A stretch of 17,650 nt of DNA, from the NCBI GenBank assembly GCA_964511405.1, contig CAZEFK010000155.1, forward strand, positions 1 through 17,650. Reading direction: 5' to 3'. Source of the DNA: CAZEFK01 sp964511405 (lineage in GTDB: Bacteria > Pseudomonadota > Alphaproteobacteria > Elsterales > Elsteraceae). Positions 15,815 to 17,650 of the stretch are shown here, piece after piece. The notes beneath the pieces are model-generated. The model had not been told where the DNA came from and made no database searches. It saw nothing but the letters and a program-made list of their open reading frames with translations. A program made the position numbers and the translations under genes. Numbering within the stretch: position 1 is the stretch's first letter; every line of letters starts with the position of its first letter.

Positions 15815-17650
15815 CCGTCGAGATCGGGCATTATGCGCTGATCCTGGCCCTGTTCGTCAGCCTGGTGCAGGGCATCCTGCCGCTGGCCGGCGCGGGCCGG
15901 CGCCAGCGCACCCTGATGGCGCTGGCCGAGCCCGGTGCCTACGCCCAGCTCCTGTGCGCCGCCGTGGCCTTTGCCGCCCTGACCAACGCCTACGTCACAT
16001 CCGACTTCTCGGTCGCTGCCGTCTATCAGAACAGCCACACCGACAAGCCGCTGATCTACAAGATCGCCGGCGTGTGGGGGAACCACGAGGGCTCGCTGCT
16101 GCTGTGGGTGTTCGTGATGGCGCTGTTCGGCGCCGCCGTCGCCCGCTTCGGCGGGGCGCTGCGGCCCACGCTCAAGGTCCGGGTGATCGCGGTCCAGGGC
16201 CTGATCGGCACCGGCTTCATCGCTTTCCTGCTGGCCGCGTCGGATCCGTTCCTGCGCCTCGACCCCGCTCCGGCGCAAGGCCAGGGGCTGAACCCGCTGC
16301 TGCAGGACCCCGGCCTCGCCTTCCATCCGCCGATGCTTTATCTGGGCTATGTCGGGCTGTCGCTGACCTATTCCTTCGCGGTCGCCGCGCTGATCGAAGG
16401 CCGGGTCGACGCTGCGTGGGCGCGCTGGGTGCGGCCCTGGACCTTGGCCGCGTGGTCGTTCCTCACTGGCGGCATCGCGCTGGGCTCATGGTGGGCCTAT
16501 TACGACCTGGGCTGGGGCGGCTGGTGGTATTGGGACCCGGTCGAGAACGCCTCCTTCATGCCGTGGCTCGTCGGTACCGCCTTGCTGCACTCCGCGGCCG
16601 TCGTCGAAAAGCGCGAAACCCTGCAGCGCTGGACCGTCCTGCTCGCCATCCTGACCTTTGGCATGAGCCTGATCGGGACCTTTCTCGTGCGCTCCGGGGT
16701 GCTTACCTCGGTGCACTCGTTCGCGGTCGACCCGACCCGCGGCGTCTTCATCCTGGTGCTGATCGCGCTGGTGATCGGCGGCGGCCTCGTTCTCTACGCG
16801 CTCCGCGCTCCTAGTCTCGAAACCGGCAACCCGTTCGCTCCGGTGAGCCGCGAAGGCGCTCTCGTCCTCAACAATCTGCTGCTCTGCGCCGGCATGGCGA
16901 CGGTATTTCTCGGCACCTTCTACCCGCTCTTCGCCGAGGTGTGGAGCGGCGTCAAGCTGTCGGTCGGGCCGCAATTCTTCGACGCGACCTTCGTTCCGAT
17001 CCTGGCGCCCGCCATCATCGCCCTGGTGATCGGACCTGTACTGGCTTGGCGCCGCGGCAATCTGCACGCCGCCCTGCACCGCCTCGCTCCGGCCGTTATC
17101 GGCGCGCTGATCGCCCCGATAATCGTCTTCGCCGTCGACCGCACCGCACCACCGGCGGCATTGGCGGGCCTCGCGCTCGCAGCCTGGGCGATGCTCGGTG
17201 TCTTGACCGATCTCGCCGACAGGACCGGCATAGCAAAGCTCCCGGTCCTGACATCCTGGCGGCGGCTGCGCCATTTGCCGCGCGGAACTTGGGGCTACGC
17301 GATCGCCCATTTCGGGGTCGGCGTGCTGATCGCCGGCATCACCGTGTCGACCGCATGGCGCAGCGAGCGGATCGAGACATTGCATCCCGGGGACAGCATC
17401 GAGATCGCCGGCCGCACCCTGCGCCTGGTCGGAGTCACCGAAGGGGACGTCGCCAATTACCGCGCCCAGCGCGCGCAAGTCGTCGTCGAGCGCCCCGGCA
17501 GCGCGCCGATGACCCTCTACCCCGAGCGCCGCTGGTATCCGGTGGCGCGCAGTCAGACGACAAATACGGCGATCGCTACAAACGGATTGGGCGACCTCTA
17601 TCTCGCGCTCGGCGATCCGGATGGCCAAGGCGGCTGGGTACTTCGCGCTT
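15811..17650 (+). CDS. ccmF: Cytochrome c-type biogenesis protein CcmF (3' partial)
   Basis: The frame opens at ATG 15811 (ATGA overlap with ccmE) and stays open to the window end: 613 codons, against roughly 650-670 for the family, so the last few dozen residues are missing. I read the frame through by hand and found no stop. Landmarks are VWGNHEGSLLLW (88-99), DPGLAFHPPMLYLGYVG (316-332 in frame order after LNPLLQ), the WWD segment GWGGWWYWDPVENASF (234-249), and FLVRSGVLTSVHSFA. CcmF is the membrane heme lyase subunit that, with CcmH and CcmI, attaches heme to apocytochrome Cys residues. The Leu codon preference changes around 16560, about 250 codons in. ccmG/H/I would be expected downstream. 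Confidence 0.95.
   Translation, partial: MTVEIGHYALILALFVSLVQGILPLAGAGRRQRTLMALAEPGAYAQLLCAAVAFAALTNAYVTSDFSVAAVYQNSHTDKPLIYKIAGVWGNHEGSLLLWVFVMALFGAAVARFGGALRPTLKVRVIAVQGLIGTGFIAFLLAASDPFLRLDPAPAQGQGLNPLLQDPGLAFHPPMLYLGYVGLSLTYSFAVAALIEGRVDAAWARWVRPWTLAAWSFLTGGIALGSWWAYYDLGWGGWWYWDPVENASFMPWLVGTALLHSAAVVEKRETLQRWTVLLAILTFGMSLIGTFLVRSGVLTSVHSFAVDPTRGVFILVLIALVIGGGLVLYALRAPSLETGNPFAPVSREGALVLNNLLLCAGMATVFLGTFYPLFAEVWSGVKLSVGPQFFDATFVPILAPAIIALVIGPVLAWRRGNLHAALHRLAPAVIGALIAPIIVFAVDRTAPPAALAGLALAAWAMLGVLTDLADRTGIAKLPVLTSWRRLRHLPRGTWGYAIAHFGVGVLIAGITVSTAWRSERIETLHPGDSIEIAGRTLRLVGVTEGDVANYRAQRAQVVVERPGSAPMTLYPERRWYPVARSQTTNTAIATNGLGDLYLALGDPDGQGGWVLRA

Noticed and set aside
16486..17628. 380-codon open frame on the - strand at the right end
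   Set aside because: The + strand here encodes CcmF with its hallmark motifs and stays open to the window edge. The antisense product is Asp/Gln/Arg/His-rich with no domain.

Overview
This 17.65 kb window is very GC-rich (roughly 70% by eye) and almost wholly coding. It looks like chromosome from an alphaproteobacterium, plausibly a Rhodospirillales-type genome. That placement is an inference from the strong G/C third positions, the fused LivM-LivG transporter protein, the ccmABCDEF gene order and the small conserved alphaproteobacterial-type protein at 12421-12771. I see no tRNA, rRNA, CRISPR array or insertion sequence.

Region 1 (1-3342, + strand) is the 3' end of a branched-chain/hydrophobic amino acid (HAAT) ABC transporter operon. 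It holds a LivM-LivG permease-ATPase fusion cut by the window edge, then LivF, then a class-III PLP aminotransferase of the glutamate-1-semialdehyde aminomutase type. The aminotransferase probably acts on the imported compound or a product of it.

Region 2 (3350-12424) looks like a peptide or amino-acid catabolic locus. A DadA-like FAD amino acid oxidase/dehydrogenase (- strand) is divergent from an RpiR-family regulator. The regulator is followed by a complete Dpp/Opp-type transporter (periplasmic binding protein, two permeases, two ATPases) and an M81 (MlrC-like) metallopeptidase. The last four junctions overlap by a few bases, so the run looks like one operon. The simplest reading is uptake of a peptide-like ligand, hydrolysis by the M81 enzyme, and oxidation of a released (possibly D-) amino acid by the FAD enzyme. 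The substrate is not known from sequence.

Region 3 (12421-12901) holds a small conserved protein of unknown function on the - strand and a promoter-bearing intergenic stretch.

Region 4 (12902-17650, + strand) is the System I cytochrome c maturation operon ccmA-B-C-D-E-F, with ccmF running off the window. It is preceded by a 58-residue ORF that has a consensus -35 box and a strong Shine-Dalgarno sequence. That ORF ends inside the apparent start of ccmA, which itself has no ATG/GTG/TTG at the expected N-terminus. The Leu codon usage of ccmF changes markedly about 750 bp into the gene.
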